A stretch of DNA of 60,351 nt from a virus, in the IMG/VR virus record IMGVR_UViG_3300048833_000402, positions 1 through 60,351 of that record; one strand, 5' to 3'. Shown here in pieces: positions 9,037 through 16,843 of this stretch; within the stretch, counting starts at the first letter, position 1, and each line of letters starts with the position of its first letter. A model generated the notes under the pieces. That model had not been told where the DNA came from, made no database searches, and saw nothing but the letters and a program-made list of their open reading frames with translations. Position numbers and translations under genes: made by a program.

Positions 9037-9190
9037 GACCCGCGCGCCATGTCCGCCCGTGGTCGAGTACACCAGCGCTGAGCAGGCGCGCGCGGCAGAC
9101 GAGGTTGAGGCGATGCCGGAAGACGCAGTGATTGTCCGGATGCTGAGCGACTACACTGTTCTACGCGATCGTGCGCGGGCCTGCCGTTGA
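8945..9190 (+). CDS. Rz1-like outer-membrane lipoprotein (o-spanin), nested start
   Basis: This 81-aa lipoprotein has a short basic n-region, a hydrophobic core (APLIAMLWL) and the lipobox LTGC; the mature part begins CAMAGSETRAPCPP. The start lies 92 bases inside the i-spanin frame, so the genes overlap out of phase and the o-spanin extends past the i-spanin stop. The ATG at 8945 is chosen because AAGAAAGA precedes it and it is conserved at 59617; an upstream in-frame ATG at 8927 is possible. With its partner it would fuse inner and outer membranes at lysis. Confidence 0.65.
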   Translation: MRSTARCSTLPPIAPLIAMLWLTGCAMAGSETRAPCPPVVEYTSAEQARAADEVEAMPEDAVIVRMLSDYTVLRDRARACR

Positions 9191-9382
9191 AATCCGGACC
9201 TGGCGATGCCCCACCCTGACCGAGACCGACTGCCTGATAGCAGCTGAGCCTAACGTCACCTCGTCAGCATGGACGTCATCGACTGCATCCAATTCACCCT
9301 TTGGTTGATCGCCGGTGACTCCTCGGCGGAAAGCCGGTATCGTTCGATGTGAACTAGCTCAGAGATCATTGAGGAGCGACTT

Positions 9383-11257
9383 TTGCGAGTATGTCGGATA
9401 AGTATCAATCATTTCCGTGGCATCAAAGGCGCCGTTCTGCACTTGCCCAAGCATGCGGTGCTAATCGGCGACAACAATACTGGCAAAACGACCATTCTTG
9501 AGGCGCTGGACCTCGCTCTTGGTCCTGATCGACTGAATCGTACCCCGCCGATTGATGAGCACGATTTTCATCAGGGGCGGTATTTGGCCAAGTCGGATCC
9601 AGAAGCGGCTGCAATCGAAGATGGCGATGCAGCGGGGAATGCCTTAGGCCCCGATGAACCTGCGGCAGCCGAAGAGTCGGACGCCGAGGCACCGCGTATC
9701 GAGATTGAGGTCACCATTGCCGATCTGAGCGAAGAGCAGCTGGCCCGCTTTGGTGACAACGTCGAGTTTTGGGACTCGAACGCGGACTCTTTCTATGAGG
9801 CGCCGAATCCAGAAGGTATCGACCCAGCCCATGTCGTCGAAGCGCTCCGCGTGACCTTCCACGGCTGGTACGACGTCGAGGAAGATGACTTTGAGGGGCG
9901 AACTTACTTCACGCGAAGCCTCCTGGACGGAGGCACACCAGTCCCTTTCACGAAGAAGGACAAGCAGGCCTGTGGCTTCCTTTACCTTCGATCCCTTCGC
10001 ACTGGCACACGCGCGCTCAGCCTTGAGCGCGGCAGTCTCCTCGACATTATCCTCCGGCTTAAGGAAGTCCGGCCACAAATGTGGGAAGACACGCTCGCGA
10101 CTCTGTCGGGTTTCTCCGTGGCCGCAGATCCGGCCCTTGGCATTACTGGCGTACTCGAAAGCATAAACGCCGCCCTGAAGAAGTACGTGCCGAAGGAATG
10201 GGGCATCGAGCCACACTTAAAGGTTTCAAACCTGACCCGCGATCACCTTCGCAAAGTCATCACGGCCTTCATTGCAACAGGCGAAGGCCAACATGCGGCC
10301 CCTTACTACCGGCAGGGAACGGGCACGATCAACATGCTCGTCCTCGCAATGCTGTCGCAGATTGCAGCCGACAAGCAGAACGTGATTTTCGCGATGGAAG
10401 AACCGGAAACGGCAATCCCGCCTTACGCGCAGAAGCGCATCGTACATGAAATCCGTCAGCTCGCCTCGCAGGCGCTTTTCACTTCGCATTCCCCTTACGT
10501 ACTTGAAGAGTTCGCCATCGAGGAAACTGTCGTACTGGGGCGCGGCTCCGACGGCGTGCTTGCTCGCAAGCCAATCAGCCTGCCTGACAACGTGAAGCTC
10601 AAGCGGTACCGGCAGGAGTTCCGGACAAGGTTCTGCGAAGGGCTTCTTGCCCGCCGCATATTGATCGCGGAAGGCGCAACAGAGGCGTCGGCCTTTCCTG
10701 CTGTTTGCCGACTGCTTAGCGAACTTAAGCCAGACACCTACCGCTCCCTCGAAGCTATGGGCGTTTGCGTGGTTGATGCCGGTAGCGAGACAAACATACC
10801 CGGCATGGCGAAACTCTATCGTGAGCTCGGCAAGCGCACGTTCGCCTTGTGCGACAAGCAGGAAGCTGCGCACCAAGCCCTCATTGAGCAAGAAGTCGAG
10901 TGCCTGCTGATGCACGGCGAAAAGGGATTTGAGGCGATGGTCCTCAAAGGCACGACAGAAAATGCGCTCAAGCGCTTTGCCGCGACCATCGACTGGCCGC
11001 AGGACCTTACGCAAACCTTCCCCGATCCAGTCGCTCAGGCGACCGATGCGCTAGCGGCATACTTCAAAAAGAACAAAGGGAACTGGGGCATTTCCGATTT
11101 CCTTGCACAGTGCTCCGAAGACGAAATACCGGAATGGCTTAGGCAGGCCTGCACGCGACTTAAGGACATCTGCGATCCCCCGCCCCCGCCGCCTGCAGAG
11201 GCGGCCGCACAACCCGAAGCTGGCGAACCGGGGGCGCCTGCGGATGGAGCTGACTGA
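9383..11257 (+). CDS. gajA: Gabija GajA: OLD-family ATPase/TOPRIM nuclease
   Basis: This 624-aa protein has an N-terminal ABC/SMC-like ATPase and a C-terminal TOPRIM domain, the OLD-nuclease architecture of GajA. Walker A is GDNNTGKTT (residues 29-37), the Walker B-like segment is FAMEEPE (about 335-341), and an H-loop follows (LFTSHSP). The TOPRIM glutamate is in IAEGATEA near residue 429, and the later acidic motif appears as LCDKQ. GajA cuts DNA and is held inactive by nucleotides until phage replication depletes them; this is known for Gabija generally. The start is TTG with GAGGAG seven bases upstream. It overlaps the helicase gene by 14 bases. GC content is visibly lower than in the adjoining phage genes, suggesting separate acquisition. 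Confidence 0.85.
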   Translation: MRVCRISINHFRGIKGAVLHLPKHAVLIGDNNTGKTTILEALDLALGPDRLNRTPPIDEHDFHQGRYLAKSDPEAAAIEDGDAAGNALGPDEPAAAEESDAEAPRIEIEVTIADLSEEQLARFGDNVEFWDSNADSFYEAPNPEGIDPAHVVEALRVTFHGWYDVEEDDFEGRTYFTRSLLDGGTPVPFTKKDKQACGFLYLRSLRTGTRALSLERGSLLDIILRLKEVRPQMWEDTLATLSGFSVAADPALGITGVLESINAALKKYVPKEWGIEPHLKVSNLTRDHLRKVITAFIATGEGQHAAPYYRQGTGTINMLVLAMLSQIAADKQNVIFAMEEPETAIPPYAQKRIVHEIRQLASQALFTSHSPYVLEEFAIEETVVLGRGSDGVLARKPISLPDNVKLKRYRQEFRTRFCEGLLARRILIAEGATEASAFPAVCRLLSELKPDTYRSLEAMGVCVVDAGSETNIPGMAKLYRELGKRTFALCDKQEAAHQALIEQEVECLLMHGEKGFEAMVLKGTTENALKRFAATIDWPQDLTQTFPDPVAQATDALAAYFKKNKGNWGISDFLAQCSEDEIPEWLRQACTRLKDICDPPPPPPAEAAAQPEAGEPGAPADGAD

Positions 11258-13064
11258 AAAACAACAAGACGTTCTTGCTGCAGGCGGCCATCTCCTCGTC
11301 ACAGGGGGGCCGGGGTCAGGGAAGACAACGATCTCTATTCACAAAGCGGCCGGAATTGCCGCGAGGGATCTGCGACCAGGTCAGCAGGTCCTGTTTCTCA
11401 GTTTTGCTCGCGCCAGCGTTTCGCGTGTTGTCGAAGCCATCGAATACGAACAGCAGATCCCGCGCCAGTTGAAGAGCCGTATCGAGGTCGAAACCTATCA
11501 TTCGCTGTTCTGGCGCCTCCTTAAGACCCACGGTTACCTTGTCGGTCTGCCCCGGCGGTTGACGATCCTCACGCCACCAAACGAAGCAATTGCTCTGTCG
11601 GCTATTCGCCTTGGCTTCGGGGCTGACAGCGCCCTGTCCGATGCCGAAAGGGCAGCTAAACACGCGGCAGAAAGTACGGAACGGCGGCGCCTAGCCGAAC
11701 AGGAAGGCCGCGTCTGCTTCGATCTGTTCGCGACGTATGTTGGCGACCTTTTCACCGGAAGCGAGCGCCTCCGCCGACTCTTTGCGACCATGTACCCAGT
11801 CGTCATTCTGGACGAGTTCCAGGACACAAATGCTGCCCAATGGCGCATCGTTGAGGCGATCGGCCAATTTTCACGGCTCATCGCGCTTGCCGATCCGGAA
11901 CAGCGTATCTTCGATTTCATCGGCGCTGACCCAGAAAGACTTAACCACTTTCGGCAGAAGTTCGCACCGGTCGAGGTGGATTTCGGAACGACGAACCATC
12001 GAAGTGCTGGAACCGATATTGGCCTATTCGGTAACGATGTCCTGAAAGGCGTCTTCCAGAAAAGCAGCTATGTTGGAATTGATTGCCAAGTATTCGAGCC
12101 ATATGCGGACGCGGCAATGTCCAAGCTGATCACAACGACATATGCAGCGCGGGGGCGCTTGGTCGCAACCGGTAAAGCAGACTGGTCTCTCGCCATTCTC
12201 GTACCGACACGAAAGATGACCCGATTGGTGTCGGATCACTTTCGATCTCCGCCAGCAGGTATGGCCCCTATCGCGCATACCGCAGTTGTCGAAATCGAAG
12301 CCGCCATCTTGGGCGCAGAGATCGTTGCGCACCTCCTTCAGCCAGCTGATGACGTAAAGCATTTTGACCGGTTGATCGAGCTCTTGTGTAGCTATTATCG
12401 AGGAAAGGGCGGCGACAAACCGACGAGCGGCGCGCTGAAACAAGCAGATGCGCTCGCTAAAGCTTATGAGAAGTGGACTTCTGCCCTTGCATCCGGCAAG
12501 GCACCAAATGCCACGAGCGTTATCCAGAAAGTGTCGACTGTCTATCAGTCCGCGCTTGCCGCTGCCCTGACCGGGGACCCCGACCAAGATTGGCGAACCA
12601 TTCGGGCAATTCTTGAAGGCGGTCCTTGCCCTCGCCTGAGCGAGGTCGGATCGGAAGTACGGAACATCCGCATCCTCGAACGTGGCTCTCAGCTTAGACA
12701 GACCCTCGCCCTAGATTGGCGTGACCATGGCGCATACCTGAACGCACTCGAGATCGTTCGCCAAGCCTTTGTACAGGATCACTTTGCCACAGGGATCAAG
12801 CCGGAAACCGGGGTCGTCATCATGAACATGCACAAGGCGAAGGGAAAGCAGTTCGACGAAGTCATCATCTTTGAAGGTTGGCCATTGATCCGGAAGGGAC
12901 AGATCATGGCGAACCCGCATCGCATCGTTCGGGACAACGATAGGAAGCAAATAGCTGACGATGTTCGCCAGAACTTCCGGGTGAGCGTAACGCGGGGTCG
13001 TCAAAGGACGACCATACTGACGCCAGGCGTTGATCCGTGTGTACTTCTGTTGGGGAATTCTTGA
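11244..13064 (+). CDS. gajB: Gabija GajB: UvrD/Rep-like superfamily 1 helicase
   Basis: This 606-aa SF1 helicase has Walker A TGGPGSGKTT (about residues 20-29), motif II ILDEFQDTNA (about 188), motif V NMHKAKGKQFDEVI and motif VI VSVTRGRQRT near the C-terminus. In Gabija, GajB binds DNA termini, hydrolyses ATP and forms a complex with GajA. The ATG lies inside the gajA 3' end (14-base overlap), so the pair is coupled. It is longer than the commonly described GajB (about 500 aa). A plain UvrD-like repair helicase is possible in isolation, but pairing with an OLD nuclease makes Gabija the best call. Confidence 0.85.
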   Translation: MELTEKQQDVLAAGGHLLVTGGPGSGKTTISIHKAAGIAARDLRPGQQVLFLSFARASVSRVVEAIEYEQQIPRQLKSRIEVETYHSLFWRLLKTHGYLVGLPRRLTILTPPNEAIALSAIRLGFGADSALSDAERAAKHAAESTERRRLAEQEGRVCFDLFATYVGDLFTGSERLRRLFATMYPVVILDEFQDTNAAQWRIVEAIGQFSRLIALADPEQRIFDFIGADPERLNHFRQKFAPVEVDFGTTNHRSAGTDIGLFGNDVLKGVFQKSSYVGIDCQVFEPYADAAMSKLITTTYAARGRLVATGKADWSLAILVPTRKMTRLVSDHFRSPPAGMAPIAHTAVVEIEAAILGAEIVAHLLQPADDVKHFDRLIELLCSYYRGKGGDKPTSGALKQADALAKAYEKWTSALASGKAPNATSVIQKVSTVYQSALAAALTGDPDQDWRTIRAILEGGPCPRLSEVGSEVRNIRILERGSQLRQTLALDWRDHGAYLNALEIVRQAFVQDHFATGIKPETGVVIMNMHKAKGKQFDEVIIFEGWPLIRKGQIMANPHRIVRDNDRKQIADDVRQNFRVSVTRGRQRTTILTPGVDPCVLLLGNS

Positions 13065-13160
13065 TCCACCGCCTTCGCTGCCTGCGACTGCGGGCTTATG
13101 CATGGTGTTGCGGTTTTTCTGGTGTGGTGTTGATGTGGCGTTGATGTAAACGGGCGAATG

Positions 13161-13183
13161 CAAAAAGCGCCCCGCGGGGCGCT
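13161..13183 (-). terminator. Intrinsic terminator downstream of tRNA fragment (leftward)
   Basis: The palindrome AGCGCCCCGCGGGGCGCT at 13166-13183 is followed, on the minus strand, by TTTTTG. It lies about 30 bases beyond the CCA end of the leftward tRNA fragment, just where a tRNA terminator would be. It does not have a T-run on the plus strand, so it does not serve gajB. Confidence 0.7.
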
Positions 13184-13212
13184 GCTCAAGTAACTGATAA
13201 CACCAGATTTTT

Positions 13213-13259
13213 TGGTTGCGGGGGCAGGATTTGAACCTGCGGCCTTCAGGTTATGAGCC
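13213..13259 (-). pseudogene. 3' fragment of initiator tRNA-Met gene; probable attachment-site remnant
   Basis: On the minus strand this 47-base stretch has the anticodon loop CTCATAA (CAU anticodon), the 3' anticodon strand CCTG, the T-arm with GGTTCAAATCC, the acceptor 3' strand CCCCCGC and a terminal ACCA. It closely resembles the 3' half of bacterial initiator tRNA-Met. The 5' half (acceptor 5' strand, D arm) is absent beyond 13259, so no complete tRNA is encoded. Such 3' fragments are left when tyrosine-recombinase elements integrate into tRNA genes. The element that used the site cannot be fixed from the window because no intact tRNA partner is present. Confidence 0.75.
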
Positions 13260-13607
13260 GAACCCTTTGGGTTTTATGACTCTTTTTTACTTCAACAACT
13301 TAACGGGCAAGCCTTTGAGATGGCGGACCATTTTGCGACCTCTCGGCGCTTCTCGCAGGATTTGGACGGATCGACGTGCGCTCAGGAACGCATTCGCGGG
13401 TTGACCAGACGTTGACAAGCGATGCTCATTAACCGCGATAGACCATCCCTATATCCCGTGGACCGGCCACGACGCTGGGGGCGGAAAGCGGGCGGTCGCC
13501 ATGTGCGCGAACCGAGTGGTCACGTTACGCCAGAGCAGACATTCAGGCTCCGCGTCGCACTGTCGAAGATGCCCACTGTATCGAGACTGGCTGCTCGCTC
13601 GCGACGG
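13260..13607. other. Intergenic stretch without a supported gene
   Basis: No frame here has a convincing protein. A short plus-strand frame that begins in the tRNA fragment (MRGQDLNLRPSGYEP) is the familiar artefact of translating a tRNA complement. The segment lies between the tRNA remnant and the 3' end of the leftward methyltransferase gene, and would contain the junction of the element that used the tRNA site. Confidence 0.5.
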
Positions 13608-14702
13608 TCAAGCGACCTTGACGAAAGCCTTCCCGTCCAAATAGGCGTCGACGTGGTTCCTTAGGGTCCGGCCGACGTACTCGCCCAGCGGCACCGGTAC
13701 AGCGTTGCCAATAAGCCGCCCGATCCGAGCAAAGCTCGGTCGGTCCTCTGCTGCGAGGAATGAGTAGTCGGCCGGGAAGCCCTGGAGCATCGCCGCCTCG
13801 CGCAGCGTTATGGCCCTGTCCTGCTCAGGGTGTCCGAAGCGACCGTTCCCGTACCCAAAGCACTGGGTCGTGATCGTCGGGCCGGGCTGGTCCCACTCCA
13901 TCCTACCGTAGACGGCGGGGTAGGTGGCGCCGGTCGAGCGCCGGTGGCACTTGGCCCGGAGTTCGTCCGGCCAGTCCCGCCAGGTGCCGCCCGGCTTAGA
14001 GGCGCGGATGCGCTGGAGGTTGGTCGCACTCAGCCTGCTCGCCACGTGCAGGGGGTCCGAGGGGTCCGCCTCTCCCGCCGCGACGGGGCGGAGGGAGCCG
14101 ATGGCCTGGCGCACCGTCGTGGTCCTCCCGGCGTCGGGCGCCGGGAGCTCGATCGGACCCAGCCTCGACGCGACCAGCACCAAGCGCTTGCGGGTCTGCG
14201 GCAGGCCGACGTCGCGGACGTCCACGATCCGGTGGTCGATGCTGTACCCGTCGAGACAGCGCAGGAACTCGGCGAACACCGGCTGGTCTAGCAGCGGGGG
14301 CACGTTCTCCATCGTGACCAAGTCCGGCTGCAGGGCCTTGACCAGCTCGCCGAACCTTCGCACCAGCCTCCAGTCGTCACGGCTCCCCCGTCCCTTGCGC
14401 TTCCCTTCGCCCTGCCGGGCGGCGGAGCGCGAGTAGGTAGAGAATGGCTGGCAGGGTGCGCAGCCTGCGAGGAGCGTGACGCGCCCGCCCTGCAGGGTGT
14501 CTGCGATCGCCGATGCGTCGAGGCAGTCGACGTCGGCGAGGAGGAACGCTGCGTTGTTGTTGGCAGAGAAGGGGTGCTCGCAGCTCGGGTCGACGTCGAC
14601 CCCCAGGCGGACGTCGATGCCAGCAAGCTCAAGCCCGTGTGTCAGGCCGCCCGCCCCGCAGAAGAGGTCGACTGCTACGATGGTCTTGTCGGTGCTAATC
14701 AT
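13608..14702 (-). CDS. DNA C5-cytosine methyltransferase (defence-operon member)
   Basis: This 364-aa protein carries the C5-methyltransferase motifs in order: motif I VDLFCGAGGLTHG, motif IV with the catalytic Cys in GCAPCQPFS, motif VI MENVPP, motif VIII QTRKRLVLV and motif X IGRLIGNAVPVPLG. The AdoMet-binding and catalytic sites look intact. The ATG at 14702 overlaps the stop of the HEPN gene (ATGA), making it the third gene of a leftward operon with DUF262 and HEPN proteins. It probably marks host DNA or regulates the toxin-like partner; the target sequence cannot be read from the protein. It is not closely related to the methyltransferase at 22083-23156. Confidence 0.9.
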   Translation of the reverse strand: MISTDKTIVAVDLFCGAGGLTHGLELAGIDVRLGVDVDPSCEHPFSANNNAAFLLADVDCLDASAIADTLQGGRVTLLAGCAPCQPFSTYSRSAARQGEGKRKGRGSRDDWRLVRRFGELVKALQPDLVTMENVPPLLDQPVFAEFLRCLDGYSIDHRIVDVRDVGLPQTRKRLVLVASRLGPIELPAPDAGRTTTVRQAIGSLRPVAAGEADPSDPLHVASRLSATNLQRIRASKPGGTWRDWPDELRAKCHRRSTGATYPAVYGRMEWDQPGPTITTQCFGYGNGRFGHPEQDRAITLREAAMLQGFPADYSFLAAEDRPSFARIGRLIGNAVPVPLGEYVGRTLRNHVDAYLDGKAFVKVA

Positions 14703-15412
14703 GGGGCCTTCGGGTGGAGGAAGCCCTTCGCCACAATGTATTGATCGAAGGACGTAACTACCTCCAGCATATAGGCTACCACGGGATCGCGCAACTCCGC
14801 AAGTCGGGTCGCCGGAAGGTGTTGAGCCCCCGACAGGAAGGACTCGTTGCCATGCGCGAGGCGGTTGCGCTTGTGCCTGAGGTACTTCATCGGCGGCATC
14901 CCGTCCTCGAAGACGCTCTCGCAGGCCGCGACCCGGACCGGCTCGGCCACCGTCAGCGGGCAGGACAGGGAGGCTGCGAGCTGAACCACCTCCTCGTGCG
15001 ACCAGTTGCCCGACCGGCGCCTGATGCTCAGCTTGGTCATGGCCATGCGGTCGATCGCCTCCTGGACGAGGCCGACGAAGCGCGTCTCCGCGTCGTGGAC
15101 GGACAGATCTCGCGAGAGATTGACCCTTCCGAGGGCCCACTCGCGGATGAGGCCGTCGCACCACTCCTTGGGCGTGTGGACCTTGGCCGCGATCGCAACC
15201 TCCTCCAGCACCTTCTCCATAACCGCCTCGACCACGTTGTAGAGGTGAACGAGGAACCCACTCTTCAGGATGTTGACCGGCTCGGAGTCGACCGGCGCGG
15301 TGCGGACTCCCGTCCCCCGACCCACCGCAGACGCCTCCAGTCCCGAGATGAACCCGAGGTGGGTCTCTATCTCGACGATGCGTTCGCGGAGTATATCGCC
15401 GAATTCGCTCAA
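14699..15412 (-). CDS. HEPN-domain protein (MAE_28990/MAE_18760-like), putative RNase effector
   Basis: This 237-aa, mostly helical protein carries a canonical HEPN catalytic motif R-N-x3-H (RNRLAH, inside KYLRHKRNRLAHGNESF, about residues 179-184). Its N-terminal part (LVHLYNVVEAVMEKVLEEV) resembles the MAE_28990/MAE_18760 group of HEPN proteins. HEPN domains with this motif are usually metal-independent RNases in toxin and anti-phage systems. It overlaps the DUF262 stop and the methyltransferase start by 4 bases each, so the three products are probably made in fixed ratio. The family name is from memory of its pattern; RNase activity is inferred from the intact motif. Confidence 0.7.
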   Translation of the reverse strand: MSEFGDILRERIVEIETHLGFISGLEASAVGRGTGVRTAPVDSEPVNILKSGFLVHLYNVVEAVMEKVLEEVAIAAKVHTPKEWCDGLIREWALGRVNLSRDLSVHDAETRFVGLVQEAIDRMAMTKLSIRRRSGNWSHEEVVQLAASLSCPLTVAEPVRVAACESVFEDGMPPMKYLRHKRNRLAHGNESFLSGAQHLPATRLAELRDPVVAYMLEVVTSFDQYIVAKGFLHPKAP

Positions 15413-16503
15413 GGCGCGAGCCGCTCATACACGAAGCGAACCCTCGCCAGCAGCTTGGACTTGACGTTGGCCGCGTCGGAGGTCGTGACCTCGGCGAAGT
15501 CGGCGTCGTCGGCCCAGGCCGCAACATCGTCCCGCGTCGCCGACAACGGGCCAAAGTCCCGCAAGGCTAGCGCTGTGCCGACCGCGATCGCCTCAAAGCG
15601 CACGCGTGGAATCTGCTTACCCGTCGCGGTCTTCCTAAAGCCGTTGGGGAACAGCCGCTCGACCTCCGCCAGCATGGCGTCGAACTCGGCCCTCAAACGC
15701 GGCAGGTAGTGGGGGTCGTTCGTGGCGCGCTCATTCGCTTCACGGACAAAGTCCCAAATGTAGTCGCGCGGGCGATCCCGCCATCCCGGAAGGTCCATCG
15801 CGCCGTCCGCCAGCGTGAACTTCTCGAGATATGTGAAGAACCGGACGACGAGCTCCTCCCGCTCCCTCTCGCTGACCTGCTTCGCGCCGATCGGGGTCGC
15901 CGTCACGAAACGCTCGTCCTTTGAACATTCGACAACGAGGTCCATGAACGGACCGGGAAGTGAACCACGGCGAATCTCGGCCTCGTTCAGGTGGGTGCCG
16001 CCGGTATTGATGCGGTTGAACATCTCGGTCCGCGTTGCCTCGTCTACCAGGTTGTCGAGGACGATCCCGCGGATCGACCGTGCCGAGATCTTCCGCTGCC
16101 TGCTACGTTCGAGGTCGTCCACGTAGAAGCCGTTCAGCTCCGGGAGCTGCTGCAGCTTTTGCAGCTTGAGGTCGCCGTCGAGGAACCGGACCATCGTCCG
16201 AAGCCGCTGCGATCCGTCCACTATCTCAAGTCGGCCGTCGTCCGCCTGCCAGAGGAAGAGGAAGGGGATCGGGAGGCCCATCAGCAGGGACTCAATGAAC
16301 CGCGACTGCTTGTCGTCGGGCCAGACCAACTCCCGTTGATATGGGGGGACGTAGTATTCATCCTGTCGAACCTTGTCGGCCAGGAACTCGACCGTGTACT
16401 CAGTTACAAGGTACTTTATCGCCATCTCCAGCTTGGCGATCGCTGCCTCTCCTGCCGTTCTCTGAGCCTCAGTTGCTCTCGTGCGTTTGGTCGTCCGCGC
16501 CAT
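15409..16503 (-). CDS. DUF262 (GmrSD/ParB-like nuclease-fold) protein without a DUF1524 domain
   Basis: This 364-aa protein has a DUF262 domain in its N-terminal half: VPPYQRELVWPDDKQSRFIE and EIVDGSQRLRTMVRFLDG (DGQQR-like motif read as DGSQR). DUF262 proteins act as nucleotide-sensing or DNA-targeting modules in modification-dependent restriction such as GmrSD. The HNH-type DUF1524 half of GmrSD is missing, so the effector could instead be the HEPN protein encoded next. The start is the ATG at 16503; an in-frame TTG at 16515 is also possible. It is the first gene of the leftward operon; the sequence upstream (16504-16600) is AT-rich and likely holds the promoter. Confidence 0.75.
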   Translation of the reverse strand: MARTTKRTRATEAQRTAGEAAIAKLEMAIKYLVTEYTVEFLADKVRQDEYYVPPYQRELVWPDDKQSRFIESLLMGLPIPFLFLWQADDGRLEIVDGSQRLRTMVRFLDGDLKLQKLQQLPELNGFYVDDLERSRQRKISARSIRGIVLDNLVDEATRTEMFNRINTGGTHLNEAEIRRGSLPGPFMDLVVECSKDERFVTATPIGAKQVSEREREELVVRFFTYLEKFTLADGAMDLPGWRDRPRDYIWDFVREANERATNDPHYLPRLRAEFDAMLAEVERLFPNGFRKTATGKQIPRVRFEAIAVGTALALRDFGPLSATRDDVAAWADDADFAEVTTSDAANVKSKLLARVRFVYERLAP

Positions 16504-16744
16504 TTGCTTCGCCAATTTGGATTCAACTCAATCAATCATCGATTACTGCCCCATTATCAAACTGTTTTACATGGCACGAATGGCTGTCCGTGATTCTTGG
16601 CGCTCCGTCTGGGTTACCCCGTGGGTGGACCTGATCAAACCATCGGCGCAGATGGACGCGTTCATCCGTCTGTTTGCCACCTTCTGCGCCGGGCCGGTTC
16701 CTCCGATCCTCCTGTCTTCCAGCCCGGAATTGCCCCCCGGCCTT

Positions 16745-16774
16745 CAATTCCACCTTCCGCCTGTATTCCGGTCC
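16745..16774 (+). repeat. 30-bp direct repeat, left copy (28/30 with 19256-19285)
   Basis: The sequence begins CAATTCCACCTTCCGCCTGT and recurs on the same strand at 19256 with two mismatches. Flanking bases on both sides differ, so the repeat is sharply bounded. The two copies bracket the integrase and the leftward HTH gene. It may be a regulator or recombinase binding site. Confidence 0.6.
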
Positions 16775-16843
16775 CTACCCCGTGGTCCGACTTGATAGTG
16801 GCGCGGGGCTACGCCTGTGTCGTCGGGCAAGGAGGCGGGATGG

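Larger units (their letters stand above)
1..9196 (+). mobile_element. Right end of prophage A (tail tip and lysis modules)
   Basis: This stretch matches, gene for gene and in the same order, the segment from about 50648 to 59866: DUF2460, DUF2163, NlpC/P60, host-specificity protein, DUF2793, holin-like, M15 endolysin and spanins. Similarity runs from the window edge and stops a few bases after the o-spanin stop codon, where both copies read roughly tgaaatc before diverging. The two copies differ at many silent positions and are clearly related rather than identical, so this is the end of a second prophage and not a recent duplication. Its head, replication and integrase genes lie outside the window to the left. 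Confidence 0.85.

Noticed and set aside
1-9196. Tail-tip segment as a gene transfer agent rather than a prophage
   Set aside because: Holin, endolysin and spanin genes follow directly, there is a matching segment inside a phage with integrase and its own replication genes, and the DUF2793 gene follows the tip genes; this fits prophage better. The part outside the window could still change the view.
13216-13404. Plus-strand ORF starting MRGQDLNLRPSGYEP
   Set aside because: It is the well-known false ORF made by translating the complement of a tRNA 3' end; the fragment beneath it is better explained as tRNA.
14714-15709. Plus-strand ORF of 331 codons opposite the HEPN and DUF262 genes
   Set aside because: It spans the junction of two genes that are tightly coupled on the other strand and has no domain pattern.
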